A DNA stretch of 64,000 nucleotides from Yoonia sp. F2084L (GCF_023015625.1 NZ_JALKAH010000001.1:310001-374000); one strand, 5' to 3'; shown: positions 17,589 to 26,880, counted from the first letter of the stretch. A program made the numbers and translations. Notes: generated from the letters alone by a model not told the origin.

Positions 17589-18554
17589 ATGCGCCTGATC
17601 CCCACAATCGCTGCATTTTGCACGGCGGCCAGCATGTCAGTGGCCAGCCCAGAGTTCTGGTCGTTCGAGTGGCCGAACACGGACTTTGAAAACACCAGCA
17701 TCGACAACTGGGTGGAAATCATGTCCGGCGGCCCGCCCAAAGACGGGATCCCTGCGATTGATGATCCTTCCTTTGTGGCTGTCGCGGACAAACCCAACCT
17801 GGAGCCGCGCGAACCTGTCATCACGCTAGAAATCGAAGGGGAGGTCCCACGTGCCTATCCAATCCGATATCTGACATGGCATGAGATCGTGAATGACGAG
17901 GTCGGGGGTATTCCTGTCGCCGTCACCTTCTGCCCGTTGTGCAATTCAGGCATCACCTTTGATCGCCGGGTCGCGCAAGGCACGCTGAGCTTTGGTGTCT
18001 CGGGCAAGCTGCGCAACTCTGACATGATCATGTACGACCGCGAAACCGAAAGCTGGTGGCAGCAGGCCATTGGCGAGGCAATCGTGGGTGATCTGACCGG
18101 GACCGAATTGGTCAGCCTGCCAAGCTGGATGGAAAGCTGGGAGGCGTTTTCGACCCGCAATCCCGATGGGCTGGTGATGACGCAGCCAGCGTTCAACCGC
18201 AACTATGGGGCCAATCCCTATGTGCGCTATGACAGTTCCAACCGTCCGTTTCTTTATTCAGGTGAAATGCCACCTCATGACATTCCAGCACTCGCCCGTG
18301 TGGTGCGCGTGGGCGATCAGGCCTGGCCGCTGACGCGATTGGCTGAGGAGGGTGAACTGACTGAAGCGGGGGTCATGTTCAGCTGGACGCAAGGGCAGGC
18401 CTCGGCTTTGGACACAGCAAGTATTGGCGCGGGAAAAGAGGTTGGCAACGTGCGGGTGCGTGACGCGGCGGGCAACGATCTGCCGCATGACGTCATGTTT
18501 GCCTTTGCCTTCCATGCGTTCTGGCCTGAAGGCGAGTGGATGATTGGCAACTAG
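17589..18554 (+). CDS. Exported DUF3179 domain protein
   Basis: A 321-residue protein with an N-terminal signal peptide (MRLIPTIAAFCTAASMSVAS) and the DUF3179 domain: AYPIRYLTWHEIVNDEVGG, the cysteine motif TFCPLCNSGITFDR (near residue 118), FGVSGKLRNSDMIMYDRETESWWQQ and later SFSTRNP-like and YDSS motifs. The CPLC pair suggests a metal or redox site; the function of the family is not established. It has its own AAGGAG ribosome site and stands alone between the cyclophilins and a DMT transporter. Confidence 0.85.
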   Translation: MRLIPTIAAFCTAASMSVASPEFWSFEWPNTDFENTSIDNWVEIMSGGPPKDGIPAIDDPSFVAVADKPNLEPREPVITLEIEGEVPRAYPIRYLTWHEIVNDEVGGIPVAVTFCPLCNSGITFDRRVAQGTLSFGVSGKLRNSDMIMYDRETESWWQQAIGEAIVGDLTGTELVSLPSWMESWEAFSTRNPDGLVMTQPAFNRNYGANPYVRYDSSNRPFLYSGEMPPHDIPALARVVRVGDQAWPLTRLAEEGELTEAGVMFSWTQGQASALDTASIGAGKEVGNVRVRDAAGNDLPHDVMFAFAFHAFWPEGEWMIGN

Positions 18555-18580
18555 CGCCTGTCTGTGTTGAGGGGGGTGAT

Positions 18581-18613
18581 GCCTCCGGCGGAAGTTTGAA
18601 GAGACGAAGAAAG
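18581..18613 (+). repeat. Roseobacter-type intergenic repeat, copy 1
   Basis: GCCTCCGGCGGAAGTTTGA followed by GACGAAGAAAG, 27 bases after the DUF3179 stop. Nearly the same sequence occurs at 56496-56528 and a related one at 60896-60930. Such GCCTCCGGCGGG-type elements are, from memory, widespread in intergenic regions of Rhodobacteraceae. Confidence 0.6.
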
Positions 18614-18661
18614 TCAGGGGTTTGGCTTGACACTCTGACCTTGCGCGCATGATCTGCGCGG

Positions 18662-19561
18662 ATGGAAAAGAAATCACAAATTGATCTGTTCGGGGCGGTG
18701 GCACTAACCAGCTTTGCACTTTTGTTGGCGTTTAATCAGGTCGTGATCAAAGTCACCAATGGTGGGTTACAACCGGTCTTTTTTGCAGGTCTCCGGTCGG
18801 CCGGGGCGGTGCTGTGTATCTGGCTTTGGCTGCGCTGGCGCGGCATTCCTTTGCGGTTTGAGAAGGGAACGCGCCTTGCGGGTTTCACGATGGGCGGCAT
18901 TTTCGCGTTCGAGTTTCTGTGCCTGTTCGTAGCTCTTGATCTGACAGCTGTGAGCCGTGCGAGCGTGATCTTTTACTCAATGCCCGTATGGCTCGCGATC
19001 ATGGCGCATTTTGTGATTCCTGATGACCGGGTGACACCGATAAAGGCGCTGGGTCTGGGGCTTGCGCTGGCTGGTGTGGCGCTCGCGATCCTGTCTCGGG
19101 ACGACGGGGCAGGGAGTTTCTGGGGCGATCTGGCGGCTGTTGGTGCCGCTGTGGGTTGGGCGTTGACTGCACTTTTGGCCAAGGCTTCGTCACTGTCGCG
19201 GGTCCGTCCCGAGATACAGTTGATGTGGCAGGTGGGGGTGTCTGCGCCGATCTTGCTGATTGCAGCGCTGTTCTTTGGGCCATTTATCCGCGACCTTGAA
19301 CCCATCCATATTGCCGGGTTGGTCTTTCAGATCGTGGTCGTGGTCAGTGCCGGTTTTATCTTCTGGCTTTGGCTGTTGTCGATCTATCCCGCCTCTGGTG
19401 TCGCGTCGTTCAGTTTCCTGTCACCTGTGCTGGCGGTTGGCCTGGGCTGGCTTTTGCTGGGCGAGGACATCGGGCCAAGCTTGATCGCCGCGCTTGTCTT
19501 GGTCGCATTGGGTATCTTGTTGATCAATCGTCCGCTTAAGTCCCGCAAAATGTTCGCGTAA
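18662..19561 (+). CDS. DMT superfamily (EamA) transporter
   Basis: A 299-residue inner membrane protein with about ten transmembrane helices and two EamA repeats (roughly residues 10-140 and 155-290). Typical signatures: [22 protein letters not shown] in helix 1-2, [16 protein letters not shown], and the second-repeat [21 protein letters not shown]. Members export amino acids or other metabolites; the substrate cannot be read from sequence. Its end overlaps the end of the convergent selO gene by 26 bases. Ribosome site is weak. Confidence 0.88.
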   Translation: MEKKSQIDLFGAVALTSFALLLAFNQVVIKVTNGGLQPVFFAGLRSAGAVLCIWLWLRWRGIPLRFEKGTRLAGFTMGGIFAFEFLCLFVALDLTAVSRASVIFYSMPVWLAIMAHFVIPDDRVTPIKALGLGLALAGVALAILSRDDGAGSFWGDLAAVGAAVGWALTALLAKASSLSRVRPEIQLMWQVGVSAPILLIAALFFGPFIRDLEPIHIAGLVFQIVVVVSAGFIFWLWLLSIYPASGVASFSFLSPVLAVGLGWLLLGEDIGPSLIAALVLVALGILLINRPLKSRKMFA

Positions 19562-20939
19562 CCTGTTCATCTTTGCTGGGCGCACGCGCGAAGTGTGTCG
19601 TTTCATCTGTCAGCGGTGCATAAGGCGATGTGACAGCCGCCAAAAGCGCATGGAAAGGCGCAAAATCGCCATTGCGTCCTGCAACGATCACCTCCTCAAC
19701 ACGGTGATTGCGCGGGATAATCTGCGGGTTCGCCTGCGCCATGAGGTTTTCTGCATCCTCTGGCCTTCGCAGATGCCAACGGTCGGCCCAAACATCAAAC
19801 GCGTCGCGGTTGATGAATTGGTCACGTGACAAGCTGGTGAAGGTGTTCGTAAAATCCGCCCCATCTTTGGTCATCAGATCCAACAGATCGGTGATAAGCG
19901 CACGGTCATCTTCGACCGGGTTTGCGATGCCCAGCTTTGCGCCAAAAACCTTCAGCCATTCCGCCTCGTAGAGCGCGGGCATTCGGTGCACGGCTGCCGT
20001 GAACTCCTCAATCGCGGCCTCACGATCGGGCATCAGCGGGATCAATGCGGTGGCGAACTGCGCCATGTTCCACGCCCCAATGCCGGGCTGGTTGGAATAG
20101 GCGTAGCGCCCGTATTGGTCGATGGCGCTGAAGACGCTGTCAGGGTGGAAGCCGTCAATGAAAGCGCAAGGGCCATAGTCGATGGTTTCACCGGCAATTG
20201 ACACGTTGTCGGTGTTCATCACACCGTGGATAAAACCCAGCCCCATCCACTTGGCGATCAGTTTCGCATAGCGCGCGATCACCAGATCAAGCAGTTCTGC
20301 TGGGCCATTCGCCTGTGGATAGTGCCGCGCGATCACATGATCGGTCAGTGCGTGCAACGCCATCGTGTCGCCACGGCTGGCAAAGAACTGGAACGTGCCG
20401 ACACGGATATGGCTTTGGGCGACGCGGGCGATGACGGCACCGGGCAGCCGTTCTTCGCGGTAAACATCCTCACCCGTCGTGACCGCAGCCAATGCACGCG
20501 TTGTTGGCACGCCCATTGCATGCATCGCCTCGCTGATCAGATATTCGCGCATCACCGGACCAAGCCACGCGCGACCATCGCCGCTGCGCGAATAGGGGGT
20601 TGGGCCAGAACCCTTGAGCTGGACATCGCGGCGGATGCCGTCCGCATCAATCACCTCGCCCAAAAGCACCGCACGACCGTCGCCCAGTTGTGGGTTCCAG
20701 TTGCCAAATTGATGGCCCGCATAGACCTGCGCAAGCGGGGCTGCCCCATCGGGGATGTGATTGCCGGCAAAGACCTGCGCGGCATCCGGTGCGGACAAAT
20801 CGGCCGGATCAATCCCAAGGATCGCCGCAAGATCAGCATTGGCTACGATCATCTGCGGCGCTTTCACCGGCGTGGGCAGTTGCGCCGTGTACATCTGCGA
20901 CGGCAGTTGCGCGTAGGAGTTATCGAACGGGATACGCAT
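19536..20939 (-). CDS. selO: Protein adenylyltransferase SelO (YdiU/UPF0061)
   Basis: A 467-residue pseudokinase-fold enzyme that transfers AMP to protein hydroxyl groups. Visible motifs: [19 protein letters not shown] (residues 65-85), [21 protein letters not shown] (glycine loop), and [14 protein letters not shown] followed by [12 protein letters not shown] (catalytic/metal region). The antepenultimate residue is a cysteine (TFCGT-end), the same place as the C-terminal redox cysteine of E. coli SelO. The frame is open further upstream, but the ATG at 20939 ([13 protein letters not shown]) matches the family and is one base from the upstream gene's stop. Confidence 0.92.
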   Translation of the reverse strand: MRIPFDNSYAQLPSQMYTAQLPTPVKAPQMIVANADLAAILGIDPADLSAPDAAQVFAGNHIPDGAAPLAQVYAGHQFGNWNPQLGDGRAVLLGEVIDADGIRRDVQLKGSGPTPYSRSGDGRAWLGPVMREYLISEAMHAMGVPTTRALAAVTTGEDVYREERLPGAVIARVAQSHIRVGTFQFFASRGDTMALHALTDHVIARHYPQANGPAELLDLVIARYAKLIAKWMGLGFIHGVMNTDNVSIAGETIDYGPCAFIDGFHPDSVFSAIDQYGRYAYSNQPGIGAWNMAQFATALIPLMPDREAAIEEFTAAVHRMPALYEAEWLKVFGAKLGIANPVEDDRALITDLLDLMTKDGADFTNTFTSLSRDQFINRDAFDVWADRWHLRRPEDAENLMAQANPQIIPRNHRVEEVIVAGRNGDFAPFHALLAAVTSPYAPLTDETTHFARAPSKDEQVTRTFCGT

Positions 20940-20940
20940 T

Positions 20941-21882
20941 CTAAAGCCGGGCCAGACGGGCGGCGAGCAGCGCGTAAAAACCGGAGGCATCAACGTCTTT
21001 GATAAACATCGCATTGGCCGGGCGGTCCGTGACGCGCCACCAGTCTGCAACTGTCATGCCGAGGGTCAGCTCGCTCTCGGTTTCGATTTCCACATTGATA
21101 TGGCGGCCCTCGAACAATTGTGGTTCAATCAGGTAGGCAATGGTGCAGGGATCGTGCAGGGGCGCACCCTCAGAGCCGTATTTTTCCATATCGAAGCGTT
21201 CAAAGAAATCGGTCCATGCGGCGACCATGTCGCCCACTTTGGTATGCATGGAGCGGAACGCGTCAATGCGGTTGCGGGTGGTCAGCGCCTTGTGGGTGAC
21301 GTCAAGTGGCATGACCACCAAAGGAACACCTGCGCCAAAGACGATCTTGGCGGCGTCAGGGTCCACGTAGATATTGAACTCGGCCGTCGGGGTGATGTTG
21401 CCCACCTCGAAATAGGCTCCCCCCATCAGCACGATCTCTTGCACGCGTGCAACGATGTCAGGGGCACGCTCGAATGCGGTTGCGATGTTGGTCAATGGGC
21501 CGATGGGGCAGAGGGTGACTGTGCCACATGGTTCATTTCGCAACGTTTCGATAATAAAGTCGACAGCGTGCTGGTCCTGCAGGGGCATCGTCGGGTCGGC
21601 CATTTGCGGGCCATCAAGGCCCGTCTTGCCGTGCACATGTTCTGCCGTGACCAGTTTGCGTTTCATCGGTGCATCACAACCCGCAAAGACCTTCGTCTCT
21701 GGCTTGCCCGCCAGTTCACACACAATCCGCGCGTTTTTCTGGGTCAGCGGCAGGGGCACATTGCCTGCAACAGCTGTAATCCCCAGCACCTCGATATCTT
21801 CGGGCGACGCAAGGGCGAGCAGGATCGCCACCGCGTCGTCTTGGCCGGGGTCAGTGTCGATGATGATCTTGCGGGGGGGCAT
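20941..21882 (-). CDS. Nucleoside hydrolase, IunH/RihA family
   Basis: A 313-residue nucleoside hydrolase, splitting ribonucleosides to base and ribose. The calcium-binding signature is at the N terminus ([19 protein letters not shown], aspartates near residues 9, 11, 15 and 16), [20 protein letters not shown] follows near residue 150, and the late aspartate lies in [11 protein letters not shown]. Cytoplasmic, no signal peptide. It precedes selO with a one-base gap and is probably cotranscribed with it. Purine or pyrimidine preference cannot be decided. Confidence 0.92.
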   Translation of the reverse strand: MPPRKIIIDTDPGQDDAVAILLALASPEDIEVLGITAVAGNVPLPLTQKNARIVCELAGKPETKVFAGCDAPMKRKLVTAEHVHGKTGLDGPQMADPTMPLQDQHAVDFIIETLRNEPCGTVTLCPIGPLTNIATAFERAPDIVARVQEIVLMGGAYFEVGNITPTAEFNIYVDPDAAKIVFGAGVPLVVMPLDVTHKALTTRNRIDAFRSMHTKVGDMVAAWTDFFERFDMEKYGSEGAPLHDPCTIAYLIEPQLFEGRHINVEIETESELTLGMTVADWWRVTDRPANAMFIKDVDASGFYALLAARLARL

Positions 21883-21941
21883 CGCTGTGTCCTGTTCTGC
21901 TCATCTCTAAAGTGGGCCGAAGACAGGATGGGGGCAAGGGG

Positions 21942-22151
21942 TCAGACGCGTCCTTGGTCCTTCAGACGCCGATAAAGTGGCTGTTCGGCGGGATCGCCCA
22001 ACTCAAGCGCGAAGATATAGGCGTGGGTGAGAAAGAAACACGCCGCGTCAACGTCACGGGTCGCATCCGCGGCTTCGGTGTACAGCCCAACCAACGCTGC
22101 GCGATCATTGCGGGCATGTGCGTCAAGCAACCGGTCTTGGAGTACGGTCAT
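21942..22151 (-). CDS. Small protein coupled to a Rieske oxygenase gene
   Basis: A 69-residue protein, MTVLQDRLLDAHARNDRAALV at the start, mostly helical and acidic, no cysteines suited to metal binding except one in AACFFLTHAY. Its ATG overlaps the stop of the oxygenase gene (ATGA), so a longer upstream start is not needed. The helical LLDAHARNDRAALVGLYTEAAD pattern resembles a tetratricopeptide-like hairpin. I do not recognise a family; the coupling suggests an accessory to the oxygenase. Confidence 0.7.
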   Translation of the reverse strand: MTVLQDRLLDAHARNDRAALVGLYTEAADATRDVDAACFFLTHAYIFALELGDPAEQPLYRRLKDQGRV

Positions 22152-23302
22152 GGACCCGTCAGATGCGCCGCGATCTCGCCAGCCACCCAATCATGGAAGC
22201 AATGGGTGGGACCGTCCATTGCTGGGCTGAAGCGGCCACCGTCAAAATCGGGCGCATGGCGACCCTTTTGCATGCCTTCAACAACAAAGATGTCCTCTTC
22301 AAATATCTCGCGCCATTGCGCGGTGTTCTTGTGGCGCAGAACGTCGTCTGTTTTCGGGGCGGCATAGTAAAGGTGAACATGCTCGCGCGTCGTGTCATGG
22401 GTCACGGGCTCAAGCACAATCACGAAAGCATGGTCGCGCTGCACGCCAAGCAACACGTTGGGATAAACGGTGATGTATTCGCCGCCCTCTGTCCATTTGT
22501 CATCAAGATCCGCAAAATCAGGGAAGACAGCGCCATCGTTGCCCGTTAACTGGCGATAGACAAGCGTGCCCTGGCCCGAAAACTTGCCCGGCTCGTTGAT
22601 ATTATAGTGATCCTCCAACCGCGAATAGCTGTTCAGTCCGGGATGTATCCAAGGTAGGTGATAGCTTTCACAATAATTCTCGACGGCGAGCTTCCAGTTG
22701 GTTTTCACCTCAAGGACAAAGGTGCTGTCAGCACCACCATGATGCAGCGGCTGATCAAAGTCGGACCAGCGGGCGATTAAATCAGCGTGGACCTCCTCAA
22801 AGGGGGCGGCGTTGCCGTCGATGTTGATAAAGACTGTGTCAAACCAGATATGGCTGCGGACCTCGATCAAGCCCAGCAGGGATTTGTCGATAGCCTCATG
22901 CGTATTATGACCGGGGCCGCCGACGTGGGGCGTGCTGACCAGCTTGCCATCGGTTGAATAGCACCACGAATGATAAGGGCAGCGGATCGCGCCTTCGATC
23001 TTCTTGGGCTCGGAAACAAGGATCATCCCCCGATGACGGCAGATGTTCTGAAACACGCGTACCTGACCCTGACGGTCGCGGACAAGCAGCAAGGGTATCC
23101 CAAGAAATTCAATAGGTTTCGCATCGCCGGGCTCGGGCACATCGGCAGCCACCGCCAGCCCGGCCCAATTGGCGCAAAGAACAGCGTCTTTCTCAAGCGC
23201 AAAGATACCGGGATCAGTATAATGGGCATTCGGCAAGCCATTGGCCTGTTCAATGGGTTTGCGGACCGCATCAAGCGTGTTCAGGATCATATCCTTGGCC
23301 AT
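22148..23302 (-). CDS. Rieske non-heme iron oxygenase, alpha subunit
   Basis: A 384-residue aromatic ring-hydroxylating-type oxygenase alpha subunit. The Rieske [2Fe-2S] centre is CRHRGM (residues about 88-93) with CPYHSWCY about 20 residues later; the mononuclear iron ligands are in NWKLAVENYCESYHLPWIHPG (His pair near residues 215-220). Length and spacing resemble the choline/carnitine/aromatic monooxygenase group. No reductase or ferredoxin gene is adjacent, so the electron donor must be encoded elsewhere. Substrate unknown. Confidence 0.88.
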   Translation of the reverse strand: MAKDMILNTLDAVRKPIEQANGLPNAHYTDPGIFALEKDAVLCANWAGLAVAADVPEPGDAKPIEFLGIPLLLVRDRQGQVRVFQNICRHRGMILVSEPKKIEGAIRCPYHSWCYSTDGKLVSTPHVGGPGHNTHEAIDKSLLGLIEVRSHIWFDTVFINIDGNAAPFEEVHADLIARWSDFDQPLHHGGADSTFVLEVKTNWKLAVENYCESYHLPWIHPGLNSYSRLEDHYNINEPGKFSGQGTLVYRQLTGNDGAVFPDFADLDDKWTEGGEYITVYPNVLLGVQRDHAFVIVLEPVTHDTTREHVHLYYAAPKTDDVLRHKNTAQWREIFEEDIFVVEGMQKGRHAPDFDGGRFSPAMDGPTHCFHDWVAGEIAAHLTGP

Positions 23303-23631
23303 TACATCCCTCCTTATGCTTGGGCTTTCATACCATTGCAGGACGGCGCCGGTCCGGTTCGGGCGCGACAGCAGCTTTTCTCACAGCGACATGAAACGGG
23401 GGCATGGGCCGTTTTTTGCCACTCGCCCCAAAGTGGCTAGGAAAAGAATTGCCTGTTGCGCGATTGCCGCAAATTGTCAGCGTGCTTTTGCGCATCACTG
23501 ACACAGAATTTGGCGCAAGAGCGCCGCAAACCTTCTCTTTTCTCGGCAGCTATGGAAAGGTTGGGAAAGGACGACCAATTGTTTCGGTGAAGGCAACAAA
23601 GCCTTCTTCATGTCCTGATAGGAGAACTAAA
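23303..23631. other. Gap without a convincing gene
   Basis: Divergent promoter region of 329 bases between the oxygenase and the first EF-hand gene. A reading frame is open from 23404 into the EF-hand gene, but it lacks a ribosome site and family-like sequence. A 6-bp hairpin (GAAGGC at 23589-23594, GCCTTC at 23601-23606) lies in the probable leader of the EF-hand gene. Nothing else stands out. Confidence 0.6.
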
Positions 23632-23874
23632 ATGACACGTACACTTAAGCTGATCGCACCAATTGCTGTTCTGACCGCGCTGGCTGTTCCCGGCTTTGCC
23701 CAAGACGCCGCGATCGATATCAACGGCGACGGTATGTACAGCTATCCTGAGCTTCAGGCAGTGATGCCTGAGATGACTGAAGATGATTTCACAGTACTCG
23801 ACACATCAGGCGACGGCCTGCTGGATGCAGACGAGATCACTGTTGCGACAGAAGCTGGCCTTCTGCCAGCCTAA
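23632..23874 (+). CDS. Small exported EF-hand protein
   Basis: Eighty residues: a signal peptide (MTRTLKLIAPIAVLTALAVPGFAQ, cleavage after residue 24) and two calcium-binding loops, DINGDGMYSYPE and DTSGDGLLDADE, each with Asp/Asn/Asp at loop positions 1, 3 and 5 and Glu at 12. This should be a periplasmic or secreted calcium-binding protein of calmodulin-like pair type. ATG at 23632 is preceded by GGAGAA. Two strong hairpins follow before a related lipoprotein gene. Confidence 0.85.
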   Translation: MTRTLKLIAPIAVLTALAVPGFAQDAAIDINGDGMYSYPELQAVMPEMTEDDFTVLDTSGDGLLDADEITVATEAGLLPA

Positions 23875-23884
23875 AGAGTGGTGC

Positions 23885-23915
23885 GCGGCTCAGATCAGCC
23901 TCTGATCTGAGCCGC
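23885..23915 (+). terminator. Hairpin terminator 1 after the EF-hand gene
   Basis: Perfect 13-bp stem, GCGGCTCAGATCA (23885-23897) with TGATCTGAGCCGC (23903-23915), 5-base loop, ten bases after the stop codon; followed by ATTCC rather than a T run. Confidence 0.7.
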
Positions 23916-23965
23916 ATTCCGCGTCCCTCGCGTCACGCCCCAATCGGGCGCGGGGGGCTGCCAAG

Positions 23966-23998
23966 AGCCCATTCAACACCTCCCGTTGAATGGGCTTT
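23966..23998 (+). terminator. Hairpin terminator 2 after the EF-hand gene
   Basis: Perfect 12-bp stem, AGCCCATTCAAC (23966-23977) with GTTGAATGGGCT (23985-23996), 7-base loop, followed by TTTGT. Extended by AA/TT pairs at its base. Together with the first hairpin it forms a tandem stop. Confidence 0.7.
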
Positions 23999-24114
23999 GT
24001 CACGGGTTTGTGACCGACAAAAAACGATCCCCGAAACGTTGAATTTGTAGGTTCCGCAGGCGGCTTTATCGCCCCGGCGGTCCACTCACAACCAATGTCC
24101 GAAAGGGGCTTGAT

Positions 24115-24354
24115 ATGACTTTCTTCAAAATTGGTTCATTGATGATTTTGGGTGCTGTTGCGCTCGGTGGTTGCGGTACGAACGATTACTCATTCGACAA
24201 CCCTTCAAGCGCGGAAGGCATGACCTATCAGGAAATGCGCTTCGCTTATGACGATTTGAGCCCGGTCGAGTTTTCAATCATCGACACCAACAACGATTAC
24301 GTTGTCGATGCCGATGAGGAAGGACGGATCGACATTACCATCGACGATGACTGA
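24115..24354 (+). CDS. Small lipoprotein with EF-hand-like loop
   Basis: Seventy-nine residues with a lipoprotein signal (LGAVALGGC, lipid-modified cysteine near residue 20) and one EF-hand-like loop, DTNNDYVVDADE, near residues 57-68; the segment LSPVEFSIIDTNND resembles the second loop of the upstream EF-hand protein (DDFTVLDTSGD). It ends in a run of aspartates (DITIDDD). Probably a membrane-anchored calcium-binding relative of the 80-residue protein. AAAGGGG precedes the ATG. Convergent with ilvH. Confidence 0.8.
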   Translation: MTFFKIGSLMILGAVALGGCGTNDYSFDNPSSAEGMTYQEMRFAYDDLSPVEFSIIDTNNDYVVDADEEGRIDITIDDD

Positions 24355-24378
24355 CCAGCGCGCTTGCCCGTTCTGGCG

Positions 24379-24939
24379 TCAGTTGCCGCGCGATAGGGCA
24401 GCGACGCCGGTGCGGGCAATTTCCTGCAGGCCCAAAGGCTGCATCAGTTCGGCGAAAGCGTCGATCTTTTCGGATGTACCTGTGATCTCAAAAACGAATG
24501 ATTCCAAGGTGCTATCAACCACATTTGCCCTGAAAATGTCAGCCAGACGGATTGCTTCAATCCGGTGATCGCCGGTGCCCTGAACCTTGAAAAGTGCCAG
24601 TTCGCGTTCGACAGACGGGCCTTCGACGGTCAGATCATTGACCTTATGCACATCAACAATGCGGCCTAGCTGGGCCTTGATCTGCACGATGATCTGCGGC
24701 GTGCCGGTGGTGACAATCGTGATGCGGCTGCGATGGCCCAGATGATCCACCTCGGCCACGGTCAGGCTGTCGATGTTATAGCCGCGCCCTGCGAAAAGCC
24801 CGATGACGCGGGCCAGAACACCCGGTTCGTTTTCGACCAGAACAGCCAGCGTGTGTTGTTCTTCCTTGTCCGAAAACGAAGGCCGTAGGTCGTATGCAGA
24901 GTGGCTGGTGGCGCCTTTTTTGATTTTGAGCGGTGACAT
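24379..24939 (-). CDS. ilvH: Acetolactate synthase small (regulatory) subunit
   Basis: A 186-residue regulatory subunit with an N-terminal ACT domain (HTLAVLVENEPGVLARVIGLFAGRGYNIDSL, residues 28-58) that binds valine for feedback inhibition, and the C-terminal ALS_ss domain (RELALFKVQGTG ... VVDSTLESFVFEITG). The ATG follows an AAGGGAC ribosome site. It lies 80 bases after ilvI on the same strand; that gap contains three TGTACAG-like repeats. Confidence 0.95.
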   Translation of the reverse strand: MSPLKIKKGATSHSAYDLRPSFSDKEEQHTLAVLVENEPGVLARVIGLFAGRGYNIDSLTVAEVDHLGHRSRITIVTTGTPQIIVQIKAQLGRIVDVHKVNDLTVEGPSVERELALFKVQGTGDHRIEAIRLADIFRANVVDSTLESFVFEITGTSEKIDAFAELMQPLGLQEIARTGVAALSRGN

Positions 24940-24979
24940 GTGCTGTCCCTTTTAAGCGTAATTTTCGTTGTGCAGATGG

Positions 24980-25012
24980 TGTACAGCACCTGTACAGATG
25001 CTGTACGTACAG
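24980..25012. repeat. Three TGTAC repeats with 11-bp period between ilvI and ilvH
   Basis: TGTACAG at 24980-24986 and 24991-24997, and TGTAC at 25002-25006 running into a palindrome CTGTACGTACAG (25001-25012). Spacing is exactly 11 bp, about one helical turn. Each unit is itself near-palindromic. Confidence 0.55.
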
Positions 25013-25019
25013 TGTGGCA

Positions 25020-26774
25020 TTACACCATCACCGCGCCATCGGACTTGATCGCATTCGCCACGTCCGCGTTCTCGCCCAACAGCATCTCATTGTGCGGCTT
25101 GCCTGATGGGATCATCGGGAAACAGTTTTCATGCTTTTCGACGAGACAATCAAACAGGACGGGGCCGTCATGGTTCAGCATCTCCATGATCGCGTCGTCC
25201 AGATCATCGGGATCGGAGCAGATGATGCCCTTCGCGCCAAATGCCTCGGCCAGTTTCACGAAATCAGGCAGGCTTTCTGACCAGCTGGATGAATAACGCT
25301 CACCATGCAGCAGTTCCTGCCATTGGCGCACCATGCCCAGACGTTCGTTGTTCAGGATGAACTGTTTGACGGGCAGGCCGTATTGCATCGCCGTGCCCAG
25401 TTCCTGCATGTTCATCAACCATGATGCCTCGCCTGCGACGTTGATGACCAGCGCATCAGGGTGGCCCATCTGCACACCGATGGAAGCGGGGAAACCGTAG
25501 CCCATCGTGCCCAGACCCCCGGAGGTCATCCAGCGGTTGGGGTCTTCGAACCCGAGGTATTGCGCGGCCCACATCTGGTGTTGGCCGACTTCGGTACAGA
25601 TGTAGCGGTCGTGCTTTTTGGTCAGCTCTTCCAGTCTGGACAGGGCGTATTGCGGTTTGATCACCTTGCCTTTTTGTTCAAACGCCAGACAGTCGACTTT
25701 CTTCCAGTCGTTGATCTGGTGCCACCATTTCTGGACATTCTCTTTATCCGTCTTGCGGCCGCGCGCCTTCCAGACATTCAACAAATCCTCAAGCACATGG
25801 GCCACGTCGCCCAGAATCGGGATATCGACCTTGATCACCTTGTTGATGGATGACGCGTCGATGTCGATATGTGCTTTGGTTGAACTGGGGCTGAAGGCAT
25901 CCAGACGACCCGTGATACGGTCATCAAACCGCGCGCCGATGTTGATCATCAGATCACAGTCGTGCATCGCCATGTTGGCCTCGTACAACCCGTGCATACC
26001 AAGCATACCCAGCCAGTTTTCGCCGGATGCAGGATAGCAGCCCAGACCCATCAGCGTAGATGTGATCGGGAAACCGGTTGCGGCCACCAGCTCGCGCAGC
26101 AACTGTGACGCTGCGGGGCCAGAGTTGATCACGCCACCGCCGGTGTAGAACAAGGGTCGCTTGGCCGTTTCCATCGCCGCCGCCAGTTCGGCGATCATTT
26201 CCATGTCACCTTTGACCTGCGGGTTGTAGTGCGTCTCGACCTGCCGTGCCTCGGTGTATTTGCCGGTGGCGAATTGCACATCCTTTGGAATGTCGATCAC
26301 AACAGGGCCCGGACGACCGGATGTGGCGATATGGAACGCCTCGTGCATCACGGACGCCAGCTTATCAGTCTCTTTGACCAGCCAGTTGTGCTTGGTACAG
26401 GGGCGGGTGATGCCCACGGTATCGCATTCCTGAAACGCATCAGAGCCGATCATGAAGGTCGGCACCTGACCGGTCAGCACAACAATCGGAATGCTGTCCA
26501 TCAAGGCGTCCGTCAGACCGGTCACGGCATTGGTTGCACCGGGGCCGGATGTCACCAGAGCAACACCGGGTTTGCCCGTGGACCGCGCATAACCTTCGGC
26601 GGCATGCACGGCCCCTTGTTCATGGCGGACCAGCACATGCTTGATGCTGTTTTGCTGAAAAATCTCGTCATAGATCGGTAGGACGGCACCACCGGGGTAT
26701 CCAAAGACCGTGTCCACGCCCTGATCAATCAGTGCTTGAACAACCATTCTTGCGCCCGTCATGGCTTTTGTCAT
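25020..26774 (-). CDS. ilvI: Acetolactate synthase large (catalytic) subunit
   Basis: A 584-residue thiamine-diphosphate enzyme making acetolactate (valine/leucine) or acetohydroxybutyrate (isoleucine). PYR domain residues 1-170 with the catalytic glutamate in VRHEQGAVHAAEGYAR; central domain about 190-330; PP domain about 370-550 with the Mg-TPP motif from NVAGEASWLMNMQELGTA to FILNNERLGM. The E-A-S variant of the usual GDGS motif is, to my knowledge, common in alphaproteobacteria. Transcription is controlled by the leader and terminator just upstream. Confidence 0.96.
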   Translation of the reverse strand: MTKAMTGARMVVQALIDQGVDTVFGYPGGAVLPIYDEIFQQNSIKHVLVRHEQGAVHAAEGYARSTGKPGVALVTSGPGATNAVTGLTDALMDSIPIVVLTGQVPTFMIGSDAFQECDTVGITRPCTKHNWLVKETDKLASVMHEAFHIATSGRPGPVVIDIPKDVQFATGKYTEARQVETHYNPQVKGDMEMIAELAAAMETAKRPLFYTGGGVINSGPAASQLLRELVAATGFPITSTLMGLGCYPASGENWLGMLGMHGLYEANMAMHDCDLMINIGARFDDRITGRLDAFSPSSTKAHIDIDASSINKVIKVDIPILGDVAHVLEDLLNVWKARGRKTDKENVQKWWHQINDWKKVDCLAFEQKGKVIKPQYALSRLEELTKKHDRYICTEVGQHQMWAAQYLGFEDPNRWMTSGGLGTMGYGFPASIGVQMGHPDALVINVAGEASWLMNMQELGTAMQYGLPVKQFILNNERLGMVRQWQELLHGERYSSSWSESLPDFVKLAEAFGAKGIICSDPDDLDDAIMEMLNHDGPVLFDCLVEKHENCFPMIPSGKPHNEMLLGENADVANAIKSDGAVMV

Positions 26775-26812
26775 CTGTCTCGCGTCCTATCGCTTCTCTT
26801 TGCCGTAGTCAT

Positions 26813-26838
26813 AAAAAAACCCCCGAGTGTGTCGGGGG
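26813..26838 (-). terminator. Attenuator terminator of the ilvI-ilvH operon
   Basis: Read on the minus strand: CCCCCGA, a 5-base loop CACAC, TCGGGGG, then seven T. The stem is 7 bp (26832-26838 with 26820-26826) and the T run is 26813-26819. It lies 27 bases after the leader peptide stop and 39 bases before the ilvI start. This is a textbook intrinsic terminator placed to abort transcription before ilvI. Confidence 0.9.
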
Positions 26839-26880
26839 CGCATGGGATCGTTATGGTCTTACCGTTACCGGCCCATGCGC
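26838..26880 (-). promoter_or_regulatory. Alternative hairpin of the ilv leader
   Basis: GCGCATGGG, inside the last codons of the leader peptide (26872-26880), pairs perfectly over 9 bp with CCCATGCGC (26838-26846), which touches the first base of the terminator stem. A ribosome stalled at the Val/Leu/Ile codons leaves this hairpin free; a ribosome that finishes the leader covers its 5' arm. It is therefore the likely regulatory partner of the terminator, although the overlap between the two is only one base. Confidence 0.6.
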
